Source of the DNA: SKPT01 sp040905445
Lineage (GTDB): Bacteria > Planctomycetota > Phycisphaerae > Phycisphaerales > Phycisphaeraceae
Assembly: GCA_040905445.1 (NCBI GenBank)
Contig: JBBDRN010000016.1
Location: 72,732 to 136,731, forward strand
Direction: 5' to 3'
Length of the DNA: 64,000 nucleotides
This document shows, one piece after another, positions 45,809 through 53,680 of this stretch. Position numbers and translations under genes: made by a program. Numbering within the stretch: the stretch's first letter is position 1; each line of letters opens with the position of its first letter. The notes below the pieces were generated by a model. It had not been told where the DNA came from. It ran no database searches and saw only the letters and a program-made list of their open reading frames with translations.

Positions 45809-48571
45809 TTATTCGACGGGGATGAGCATGATCTCGTCGAGGTTGAGGCCAAAGCCGCCGCGGCTGGTGAGGCGCAGGACGTTCTCGCCGCCGCGCAGCT
45901 CGATGGGGGCGGGCAGGCTGGCTTCGCGGGTGACGCGCCAGCCGGCGGTGCGGTCGAGGGTGACCTGTTCGAGGTGCTCGACGGTCTGGCCGTTGACGCT
46001 GACCTCGCGCGGCGAGGTCGAGAGCGTGGCGTAGCGCAGGACGACTTCATACATGCCGGGCTCGGCGTCGTCGATGGTCCATTCGAGCCAGTGTCCGTCG
46101 TCGTTCCAGCCGAGGAACAGGCCATGGTGGGGCGCCGCGACGACGTCGACGGGGTTGTCGTCGTGCCCGCCCTGGTCGGTGAACCCGCCGGCGGTGACGG
46201 TGATGTCGTCCTGGCCGTCGCGGGTGAAGCGCAGCTCGTCGAGGTTGCAGCCGTTGCCGCCGCGGCTGGTCAGCCGGATGACGTTCTCACCGGCGTCGAG
46301 GTGGATGGGGGTGTCGATGGTGAGGGTGTCGAAGTCGGACCAGCCGCCGGTGCTGGAAAGGTCGAGCTGCTCGACGACGGTCTGGCCGTTGACGGCGATG
46401 GATCGCGGGGCGTCGATGTCCGCGGCATAGCGGAGGCTGAGCCGGTAGTCGCCGGCCGCGGGGACGTTGATGGCGTATTCGAGCCAGTGCCCTTCAGCGT
46501 TCCAGCCGCGGACGAAGTTGCGGTGTGCCTGCGTGTCGGGGTCCATGAAGCCGACGGCTCCGCCGCTCTGGTCGGTGAAGTCGATGGCGCGGAGGGTGAT
46601 GGCCTCGGCGTCATCGATGCGGCGGTAGGCGTCGATGGGGTCGGGTGGCTCGGCGTCGGCGCCGGTGGCGATGAGCCGGCGGTCGGCGAGCTCGCCTGGT
46701 TCGTAGGCGCGCTCGTAGGGGCCGATGTCGATCGCACTGCCGTGGACGCGCGGCTGGCCGGCGAGGTCGCGGTCGAACTCGAAGTCGGGGAACGTCTCGC
46801 GCGGGTAGAGGCCGGCGACGTCGGCGCCCATGTCGATCGTCGGGCCGGCGGGCCGGGGGCGGACGCCGTCGGCATCGCGGTCGCCAACGGCGTCGGCCGC
46901 GCTGTCGAGAATGAACTCGCCCTCGCGCAGGCCCCGCAGGGGACTGAGGTAGATGTTGTGCGCGAGCACGTGGCTGTCGTCGAGCGGGTAGCCGTCGAGG
47001 CGGCCGATGATGTTGTTCCTGAAGACGAACGAGCGGGCGTTAGGGTCGTTGACGAAGACCGTGCCCCCGATGTGGTTGTTGAGGAAGAAATAGTCGCGCG
47101 ACATGTTGCCCGGCCAGAGGCCCACGGCGGATCCGTTGGCGGTGAGGACGTTGTTGATGACGTAGATCCGCCCGGCGTTCTGCAGCGTCAGGGCGATGTT
47201 GGAGCGGTGGACGATGTTGCGCGCAACGAGAATGTCGCGCGAGTCGACGTAGATCGTCAGCGCGTTGCTGTGCACGCCGCGGCAGTCGGTGATGACGTTG
47301 TCGATCATCTGCCCGCGCTCGACGCGGTAGAAGCGCATCGGCGAGCGGGCGACCATTTCGATGCGGTTGCCGGCGTAGACGACGTTTTCGCCTGTGTGGG
47401 TCTGCACGGCGTTGGTGCGCTGGGCATGGTGGATGTGGTTGTCGCTGACGACATGGTCGCGGACGTTGGTGAAGGCGATGGCGCGGCTGTCGCGCGTGGA
47501 GCGGATGCGGGTGATCTCGTTGTCGTGGATCGTGATGCCCGTCGTATCGCGGCCGGTGATGGCAGTGCGGTAGTGACGGATCTCGAAGCCCTGGACGCGG
47601 ACGTGGGCGATCTCGCGCCGCCCGAAGTCGATGGCGGTGCCGCGGACGTTGTAGGTCATGTCCAGCTCGGCCGGGTCGGCGTCGTCCCAGGGCCAGACGT
47701 AGACGGTGGGGTCGCCGTCGTCGGCGCCCGGGACGAAGACGTACTGGCCCGGGCCGTCGAAGACCTGCTCGTGCAGCGAGTTGGCGATGGCGTAGCGGCC
47801 GGTGGTGTCGCGGTTGGTCTGCTCGTAGGTGAGGGTGTGCGTGTCGGGGTCCCACGCGGTGATGGGCTGGTAATCGACGAAGTTGCTGGTGGTGCGCAGG
47901 TAGGCCCAGGCGTGGGCGAGGCCGGCGGCGCCGAGCTCGGCGAGCCGCGGGTCGGTCAGCTCGGTGCGCGAGGGCGCTTGCGGGGCGTCGAGGTACCGGC
48001 TCTGGTTGCCGTCGTAGAAGGGCTCGTCGGGATTGGGGTACTGGGCGACGAAGAGCAGGCGGTCGCCCTGGACGAGGCCGACGCTCTGGGCGTCGAGGCC
48101 GGGGTGGGCGGGGACGCGGGCCTTGTAGATGTGGCGCCAGTTGCTGTTGCCGCCGCAGTCGTCGGCCGAGGCGCAGCGCTGCCAGTCGGTGACGAGCTCG
48201 CCGCCGTCGAGGATGGCGCGGCCGTCGCCGAAGGTGTTGTCGCTGTTGCCGTCGTAGGTGATCGGGGCGTCGGGCCGGCCGGAGTCGTGGACCTCGATCG
48301 AGCCGCGGTAGACGACGCCGCCCTTGAAGATGACCGTGTCGCCGGGGGCGAGGGCGACATCGGCGGCGGTCGCCTGCGCCCGCGGATCGCCCGGCGCGTG
48401 CCGGAAGGCGGCGTCCAACGAGGTGCCCGCGGCCGCATCGTCGCCGGCGTCGTAGTCAACGTAGTAGGTGGCGGCGCGGGCGACGCTCACCGCCGGGCCG
48501 GCGGCAAGGGCGAGGTGCGCGACGGCGACCGCGGCGAGCAGAAGCGTCCATCGGAGCGTCGGGTGTGTCAT
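45809..48571 (-). CDS. Secreted right-handed beta-helix protein with two C-terminal CBM6/35-like modules
   Basis: A 920-residue exported protein; the signal peptide ends near SVARAATYYVD. The opening YYVDYDAGDDAAAGTSLDAAFRH is the usual start of planctomycete parallel beta-helix proteins, and repeated N/V/I-rich coils follow (GITIHDNEITRI, HVVSDNHIHHAQ, NVVYAGNRIEMV, ILVARNIVHRSN, IYVINNVLTANG). Two homologous ~125-residue beta-sandwich modules end the protein, both with GHWLEY/W, A-G-x-Y-x-(L/V)-x-LRYA, S/E-V-NGQTV and GGENVIRLTSRGG-NLDE. Such architectures occur in pectate lyase-like and alginate lyase-like enzymes; the catalytic residues cannot be assigned. ATG 48571 is chosen at the signal peptide. 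Confidence 0.8.
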   Translation of the reverse strand: MTHPTLRWTLLLAAVAVAHLALAAGPAVSVARAATYYVDYDAGDDAAAGTSLDAAFRHAPGDPRAQATAADVALAPGDTVIFKGGVVYRGSIEVHDSGRPDAPITYDGNSDNTFGDGRAILDGGELVTDWQRCASADDCGGNSNWRHIYKARVPAHPGLDAQSVGLVQGDRLLFVAQYPNPDEPFYDGNQSRYLDAPQAPSRTELTDPRLAELGAAGLAHAWAYLRTTSNFVDYQPITAWDPDTHTLTYEQTNRDTTGRYAIANSLHEQVFDGPGQYVFVPGADDGDPTVYVWPWDDADPAELDMTYNVRGTAIDFGRREIAHVRVQGFEIRHYRTAITGRDTTGITIHDNEITRIRSTRDSRAIAFTNVRDHVVSDNHIHHAQRTNAVQTHTGENVVYAGNRIEMVARSPMRFYRVERGQMIDNVITDCRGVHSNALTIYVDSRDILVARNIVHRSNIALTLQNAGRIYVINNVLTANGSAVGLWPGNMSRDYFFLNNHIGGTVFVNDPNARSFVFRNNIIGRLDGYPLDDSHVLAHNIYLSPLRGLREGEFILDSAADAVGDRDADGVRPRPAGPTIDMGADVAGLYPRETFPDFEFDRDLAGQPRVHGSAIDIGPYERAYEPGELADRRLIATGADAEPPDPIDAYRRIDDAEAITLRAIDFTDQSGGAVGFMDPDTQAHRNFVRGWNAEGHWLEYAINVPAAGDYRLSLRYAADIDAPRSIAVNGQTVVEQLDLSSTGGWSDFDTLTIDTPIHLDAGENVIRLTSRGGNGCNLDELRFTRDGQDDITVTAGGFTDQGGHDDNPVDVVAAPHHGLFLGWNDDGHWLEWTIDDAEPGMYEVVLRYATLSTSPREVSVNGQTVEHLEQVTLDRTAGWRVTREASLPAPIELRGGENVLRLTSRGGFGLNLDEIMLIPVE

Positions 48572-48710
48572 CGTGGTGACTCCATGCGGTGAAGCGGGAA
48601 ACAGTGGCGGTGGCGGGGGCAGGGCGGACCGCGCCAAGCTAAGCCCGGCGGGGCCCGGGGGCAAGCATGCGGCGGGGTCGGAGTCGGCACAGCGATGGGG
48701 CAAAGCCGCG

Positions 48711-49310
48711 CTACAGCGCCTGGGCTTCGGTTTCGGTTGCCTGGCCGTCGAGCACCGGCAGGTCGAGAAACTCGTCGAGCTTCCGGGCGTCCTCGCGCAG
48801 TGCCTGGCCATGCTTGTGGCTGACGAGGTTGAAGCGCGCCTGGACCGGCTGGTGGAGGATGATGTTGAGCTCGTAGGTGGTGTAGCCGCGGGTGTCGTGG
48901 TCGCCGGGGACCCAGCGCGAGCAGACCTGGAGTGCAGCGACGTCGGCGAGGGCGTGCGAGTCGAAGCTGACGAGCCGGCGGCGGCGGTGCATGATGCCAG
49001 ACTGGCGATCGAACGTCGCGCCGATCCCGAAGCCGAAGCAGGTGCCCGCCACGCCGATGAGCGCGAACACGGTGCCGATGCCGCCGGGCAGCAGCGCCCA
49101 ATACCAGGGCTCGGAGCGGGCGATGCTCGGCAGCACGAGCACGAGCAGCAGGATGCCGAAGACGAGGAACGCGCCGGCGAAGAGGCGCACGCGCAGCGTG
49201 GGGCGCAGGCGCGCCTTGTTCATCAGCGGGTCGACGGAGACGTAGGCCGTGCGGAAATTGGAACTCGACGCCTCGAGCGGCCCGGTCGGGATGGTGGTGG
49301 TGTCGGGCAT
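48711..49310 (-). CDS. Membrane protein of unknown function
   Basis: A 199-residue protein with a short polar N-terminus, two transmembrane helices (LFAGAFLVFGILLLVLVLPSI and LLPGGIGTVFALIGVAGTCF) and a C-terminal soluble domain of beta-strands (GATFDRQSGIMHRRRRLVSFDSHALADVAALQV ... YELNIILHQP) ending in a helix (ALREDARKLDEFLDL). The layout resembles PH-like or DUF3592-type membrane proteins. No function can be given. Confidence 0.65.
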   Translation of the reverse strand: MPDTTTIPTGPLEASSSNFRTAYVSVDPLMNKARLRPTLRVRLFAGAFLVFGILLLVLVLPSIARSEPWYWALLPGGIGTVFALIGVAGTCFGFGIGATFDRQSGIMHRRRRLVSFDSHALADVAALQVCSRWVPGDHDTRGYTTYELNIILHQPVQARFNLVSHKHGQALREDARKLDEFLDLPVLDGQATETEAQAL

Positions 49311-49400
49311 GCCGATCTACGGTAACGGTTCGCTTGGAGCGGCCGACTACTGGGCGAAGCGGTGCAGCGGCGGCAGGTCCGGGCCGAAGGAGTTGAGCCG

Positions 49401-50202
49401 TTAACCGTCTGCGATTTCGCCGGCTGTTGGCCCCGGTTCGCGTGGCTCTTTGGATTCGCCAGCATCGGCCTTCGCTTCAGAATACGCGATCGCATGAGCG
49501 CGTAGAGACATGGCGAAGTTGCGGAAGCCGAGCTCGGGATTGGGCTCGCGATAGATGCCTTGGGACCCATCTTCTCGGGTGCTCATCATGAAGCAGGTGC
49601 CGTCATACATTCTCTCGCGAACCAGCTTGGTACATAGCAATTCGTACCGCTTGGCATATGATGCACCTTGAAATTCGGGGAACACCTTGAAGTGAGGCTC
49701 CTGCACGCCGACCGGCCGGTTGGAGTTCTGCGAGTCCTCGAGCAACATGAAGTAACCGAGCCACGGTCGATGGCGAACCGTCGAAGGCACCTTCGCGGTA
49801 GGCAGTCCAGAAATCAGTAGCGCTGCCGATCGCTTCCTCCGTGCGATTGTTGAAGTTGTTTCCGAACGACCCGACCTGCGACTTGAACTCGATGCAGGCG
49901 AGTAGACGGCCGGCATCGACAACAAGCAAGTCCCAACTCTTTGTGGGGCGATAGAATCCGGGTAAGTAAGTGCTTGCACGAAGTTGGTGGCGGACGCTGG
50001 CCTCGGCCACGCCAGCATCGGCGACGATCTTGGCCACCAGCCGGATGAAGCCGTCAACGTGGGCGCCGCCCGTGACCGCCCCGCGTGAACCCGCATCATG
50101 AACCCCGGCCGCCTGACCCTGTTTGGATTGCTGACCCTCGCGCGTCGCCCAGAAGTGCCGCACCGCATCTGCGACCCATCCATCGAACTGCCCCGGCTTC
50201 AT
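49401..50202 (-). pseudogene. XhoI/PaeR7I-family type II restriction endonuclease, frameshifted
   Basis: The N-terminal frame (start 50202) gives AVRHFWATREGQQ, DAGSRGAVTGGAHVDGFI and the catalytic region WDLLVVDAGRLLACIEFKSQVGSFGNN (Asp91, Glu105, Lys107), then FWTAYREGAFDGSP. The family continuation RPWLGYFMLLEDSQNSNRPVGVQEPHF ... ASYAKRYELLCTKLV is found in another frame to the stop at 49401. Removing one base near 49770 would join the two as GSP-RPW. This is either a recent one-base insertion that inactivates the enzyme or a sequencing error. The expected target is CTCGAG (inference). The start overlaps the methyltransferase stop by four bases. GC is lower than average. Confidence 0.85.
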
Positions 50203-51191
50203 GCGATCACCTGCCCATTAAACGCCCGGACGTCGAGCCCACCAAAGAGCCCCGCAGTGTGTTTATGAACGCGAGCCTCAGCATACTTAAAATAGCTCGG
50301 ATCAATCTCGACACCGATGCTGTTACGCCCGCACTGGCTGGCGGCGATGGTCGTGGTCCCGGTGCCCATGAACGGGTCGAGAACCGTGTCTCCGGCGAAA
50401 CTGAACATGCGGATCAGTCTTTCTGCCAACTCCACCGGGTAAGGGGCGGGATGATCACGAGTTGATGCGCCCGTAAGCCCAGTCCAAATCTGCTGAAACC
50501 AGTTGCGGTGCTCATCTTCGGCGATGATGCTCATGAGCCTCGTGGGCAATGCGGGTTTGCGATAGCCGCCGGGCTTACGCTCAAGCAGGATGAACTCGAT
50601 GTCATTCTTGAGAACGCAGTTCGGCTCGTAGGGCTTGCCCAGAAAGCCGCCGCCGCCAGCCTCGTAGACAGCGTTGGCAATCTTGTGCCAGATGATCGGC
50701 GCGAGGTTGTCATAGCCAAGCAGCCGGCACCGTTCTTGAATCGACGAATGCAGCGGAACGACGGTATGCCGGCCGTTGTTCCTACGGCGCGACAGGCATA
50801 CGTCACCCACCACGCACACGACGCGGCCACCGGGGACCAGCGCGTCGTAGCACTGGCGCCAGACTTCATTCAGCGCATCGAGAAAGTCGTCGTAATCCTC
50901 CACGTGCCCCATTTGCCCATCGCTGTCCCGGTACTGCTTCAATGTCCAATACGGCGGCGATGTCACCACCAGATGGACGGTCTCCGGCTTCAGAAAACTC
51001 ATCGTCCTGGCATCGCCGAGGTGCAGGTGGTGAGACGTCTGTAGGTGTCGCAGCGCCTGCCGTATCTCGCGCATCGCTGCCGGATCCTTGGCCAAGGCAG
51101 GTATGGCCGACTGGCTGTACTCCAACTCCCTGAGCTTCGACGGCAGGAGAGATTCAAGTCCAGTCGGGATCGGTTCGGCCATGAGACCCAT
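50199..51191 (-). CDS. DNA methyltransferase of the R-M pair (beta-class, amino-MTase)
   Basis: A 330-residue S-adenosylmethionine-dependent amino-methyltransferase. The catalytic motif IV is TSPPYW, early in the protein, and the AdoMet motif I is DPFMGTGTT near the end, the circularly permuted beta-class order. TSPPYW is most typical of N4-cytosine enzymes, but N6-adenine cannot be excluded. It protects the sites cut by the overlapping endonuclease gene (ATGA overlap at 50202-50199). The start is ATG 51191 or 51182; the frame beyond is unsupported. Composition is about 53-57% GC, lower than the flanks, consistent with acquisition as a module. Confidence 0.9.
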   Translation of the reverse strand: MGLMAEPIPTGLESLLPSKLRELEYSQSAIPALAKDPAAMREIRQALRHLQTSHHLHLGDARTMSFLKPETVHLVVTSPPYWTLKQYRDSDGQMGHVEDYDDFLDALNEVWRQCYDALVPGGRVVCVVGDVCLSRRRNNGRHTVVPLHSSIQERCRLLGYDNLAPIIWHKIANAVYEAGGGGFLGKPYEPNCVLKNDIEFILLERKPGGYRKPALPTRLMSIIAEDEHRNWFQQIWTGLTGASTRDHPAPYPVELAERLIRMFSFAGDTVLDPFMGTGTTTIAASQCGRNSIGVEIDPSYFKYAEARVHKHTAGLFGGLDVRAFNGQVIA

Positions 51192-51332
51192 CTTAACACG
51201 GGAGCACGGCCCGGGGCACCACCGACGACCTCCGCGGGATGGCTCGCGCGGCACCCAGCACTCCACAATGTCACGTCATCGGCCGCGTCACAGGCCCCGC
51301 TCCACCGGATTGGCGCTGGAGTAGTCCTCCGG

Positions 51333-52487
51333 CTAGTTCACCACCGGCAGCGCCACCAACGAGCCTTCGCGCCGCGACATGAGCTGGCCCGCGTCCGGTC
51401 GCCCGGCGTGGCCGGGGCCTGTCTCCGTGGCGCTGGCGGGGTCGGCGTCGTGCTCCACCTCGTCGTAGGTCGAGAAGCCCATGCCCAGGTCACGCAGCAT
51501 CTGGTGGTCGTCGCGCGGGCTGCGGCCGAAGCTGGTGAGGTAGTTGCCGATCAGGAAGCTGTTGCCGCCGGCGAAGAACATCCAGCTCTGCATGTCGCGC
51601 AGGATCTTTTCGCGGCCGCCGGCCACCTTCAGCTCGCGGTCGGGCAGGACGAAGCGGTAGACGGCGATGATCTTCAGTGCCTCGAGCGGCTCGAGCGGTG
51701 TGGACTGGCCGTAGAGCGGTGTGCCGGGGATGGCGTTCAGGAAGTTGATGGGGATGACGTCGGCTTCGAGCTCGTCGCGGAGGGTGAAAGCCATGTCGAG
51801 CCGGTCTTCCCACGTTTCGCCGAGGCCGAAGATCCCGCCCGAGCAGAGCTGCAGGCCGGCGTCCTTGGCGGCGCGGAGCGTGGCGACGCGGTCGTCGTAG
51901 GTGTGGGTGGAGACGACGCTGGGGAAGAAGCGGCGGGAGGTTTCGAGGTTGTGGTTGATGCGCTCGACGCCCATGTCGCGCAACCGCCGGGCCTGGTCGG
52001 GGCGCAGCTCGCCGAGTGTGGCGCAGGGTCGGATGCGGTGTTCGCTGGCGGTCTTGCGGAAGAAGGGCTCCATCCAGTCGAGCTCGCGGTCGCTGGGCCC
52101 GCGCCCCGCGTTGACGATGCCGAAGCTGTTGGCGCCGTTGGCGCGGGCCTGTTCGGCGGCCTGCTGCATCTCGTCGACGCTCATCTTCGCGGGCGTGACG
52201 TGCGTCTTGTAGTGTTTGGACTGCGCGCAGAAGCCGCAGTCCTCGGAGCAGGCGCCGAGCTTGCCGGTAACGATGGAGCAGAAGCGCACGTGCCGGCCGA
52301 CGTGGTGGATGCGCAGCTTGTTGGCCCAGTAGAAGAGGTCGTAGACGTCGTCGGAGAAGGGGTCGACGGCGGCGACCTCGCGGGCTTCGTCGCGCGTCAG
52401 GCGGTGGCCGGCGAGGATCTGCTGCGCGAGCTCGGCGAGCCGGCTCGCGGACGGGGCATCAGCGGTGGCGTGGGTGGCGGCCGTCAT
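51333..52487 (-). CDS. bioB: Biotin synthase
   Basis: A radical-SAM enzyme that inserts sulfur into dethiobiotin. The 384-residue protein carries the [4Fe-4S] motif C-x3-C-x2-C as Cys80, Cys84 and Cys87 (ACSEDCGFCAQS). It also has INHNLETSRRFFP, CSGGIFGLGE, PINFLNAIPGTPL, and AGGREKILRDMQSWMFFAGGNSFLIGNYLT with the conserved Arg that binds the auxiliary [2Fe-2S] cluster. No other bio genes are adjacent. The C-terminal ~40 residues after GFSTYDE are a non-conserved tail. Confidence 0.96.
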   Translation of the reverse strand: MTAATHATADAPSASRLAELAQQILAGHRLTRDEAREVAAVDPFSDDVYDLFYWANKLRIHHVGRHVRFCSIVTGKLGACSEDCGFCAQSKHYKTHVTPAKMSVDEMQQAAEQARANGANSFGIVNAGRGPSDRELDWMEPFFRKTASEHRIRPCATLGELRPDQARRLRDMGVERINHNLETSRRFFPSVVSTHTYDDRVATLRAAKDAGLQLCSGGIFGLGETWEDRLDMAFTLRDELEADVIPINFLNAIPGTPLYGQSTPLEPLEALKIIAVYRFVLPDRELKVAGGREKILRDMQSWMFFAGGNSFLIGNYLTSFGRSPRDDHQMLRDLGMGFSTYDEVEHDADPASATETGPGHAGRPDAGQLMSRREGSLVALPVVN

Positions 52488-52516
52488 GAGGCGGGCTCCG
52501 GCGTTCGAGCGGTGGC

Positions 52517-52825
52517 TTACTGGGGCGGAGCGTCGAGGTCGCCGAAGACGCGGGCGAGGTCGATGACGGTGGCGGGCTGGAGCTCGCCGCGGGCGCTGAG
52601 GCGGTAGATGACGAGCGTGCCGTGGCGGTTGTCGAGGGCGAAGAAGGAGTCCTCGTCGACGCGGGTGCGGGCGGTCATGACGGTGTAGCCGGGCTGGGCG
52701 ATGACCATGCTGGCGTGGGCGGGCGTTTCCAGGCTGCCGTGCTGGGCGAGCTGGAGGACGAGCAGCCCGGCGAGGAGGAAGGCCGAGGCGGTCAGGGCGT
52801 GGCCGGCGAGGGTGGTGCGGTTCAT
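52517..52825 (-). CDS. Small membrane-anchored or exported protein, unknown
   Basis: A 102-residue protein with an N-terminal hydrophobic segment (LTASAFLLAGLLVLQLA) and a soluble domain with the pattern YTVMTARTRVDEDSFFALDNRHGTLVIYRLSARGELQPATVIDLARVFG. A similar layout, with an internal single beta-unit ending in a T/L-V-x-Y/R-Y-type strand, appears in the next gene (52896-53237), so the two may be distant paralogues. ATG 52825 is at the hydrophobic segment. No family recognised. Confidence 0.6.
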   Translation of the reverse strand: MNRTTLAGHALTASAFLLAGLLVLQLAQHGSLETPAHASMVIAQPGYTVMTARTRVDEDSFFALDNRHGTLVIYRLSARGELQPATVIDLARVFGDLDAPPQ

Positions 52826-52895
52826 CGCGGGGCTCCGGGTTGCGGACTCCGGCTTGGTGGTGCGGCGCGTGATGGGGGTGTGCGCGGGCTGGGGG

Positions 52896-53237
52896 TCACG
52901 GTTGGCCCTGGCGGGCGCGTTCGACGTCGGCGTTGATGTTGCGGCGGTTCTGGAAGACGAGGTTGTCGGTCCGGGCGTCGTAGCGGGCGACAATGATGTC
53001 GGAGGTCTGGGTGTTGACGATGTAGATCGCGGCCGGCGGCCCACCGCGCGCCACCTCGCCGGCGAGCATGACGTACCGCGTATTCCCCCCGCCACCCACC
53101 CCGACACCCGCCCCGCCCCCACCACCATCGCCACCCGCCTGGGCGTGGGCGGCCGGCGGACGCACGGCGGTGATGCTCAGGGCAGCGACCAGCACGGCGT
53201 TGATCAGGATCAGCGCGGCCAAGGTGCGGCTGCTCAT
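52896..53237 (-). CDS. Small exported protein with Gly-rich linker, unknown
   Basis: A 113-residue protein: signal or anchor (LAALILINAVLVAALSITAV), a glycine-rich linker (about 35-52) and a short domain NTRYVMLAGEVARGGPPAAIYIVNTQTSDIIVARYDARTDNLVFQNRRNIN. Its domain resembles that of the neighbouring 102-residue protein in order and spacing of strands. A GGAGG lies upstream on the minus strand (about 53246-53242). Same strand as bioB and its neighbours, so it may belong to one transcript. Confidence 0.6.
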   Translation of the reverse strand: MSSRTLAALILINAVLVAALSITAVRPPAAHAQAGGDGGGGGAGVGVGGGGNTRYVMLAGEVARGGPPAAIYIVNTQTSDIIVARYDARTDNLVFQNRRNINADVERARQGQP

Positions 53238-53316
53238 GGCGGGCCTCCTGGTTGAAAAGGGGGCGTCGGCGGAAACAAGGAAGCCGGGGCGATGTTGCGG
53301 AGGGTACCGGCGGGGG

Positions 53317-53529
53317 TCAGTCGCGGTGGCTGCGGCGGGAGCTCATGAAGCTGATCGCGCCGGCCCAGAGGATCAGGAAGACGGCGAGGACGATCGGCAC
53401 CCACTGCGGGAACGCGTCGGGGGCCGCGCCCACGTCCCCGGGCTGCGCCAGGGCGGGCGCGGCGAGGCCGACCAACACGAGCAGGGCCAGGACGGGGGCG
53501 AGACGACTCATCCGGGTGAGCTTGTTCAT
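53317..53529 (-). CDS. Small two-helix membrane protein, unknown
   Basis: A 70-residue protein: signal peptide (LAPVLALLVLVGLAAPALAQPG), a short periplasmic stretch and one transmembrane helix (WVPIVLAVFLILWAGAISFM) with a basic end SSRRSHRD. An ATG three codons upstream (53538) is an alternative start. It is divergent from the large membrane-protein gene at 53681. No family recognised. Confidence 0.55.
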   Translation of the reverse strand: MNKLTRMSRLAPVLALLVLVGLAAPALAQPGDVGAAPDAFPQWVPIVLAVFLILWAGAISFMSSRRSHRD

Positions 53530-53680
53530 GGCACCCATGATACCGCCGGGGCGGGGTCGGTGTAAATGGCGGGGCCGGTGGCGGGCCGGTGGCGGGGGTC
53601 GGCGGGGGGCCGGGTTGAGTCCGGGAGCGGCGGAGGCGATACTCCCGGCAGGTGGTTCCTTCGGGCGCGGGAGCGTTTGC

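Noticed and set aside
45974..48592. 872-residue open frame on the plus strand
   Set aside because: Shadow of the beta-helix/CBM gene. Long antisense frames are expected at this GC content, and the composition is valine/alanine/aspartate monotony without motifs.
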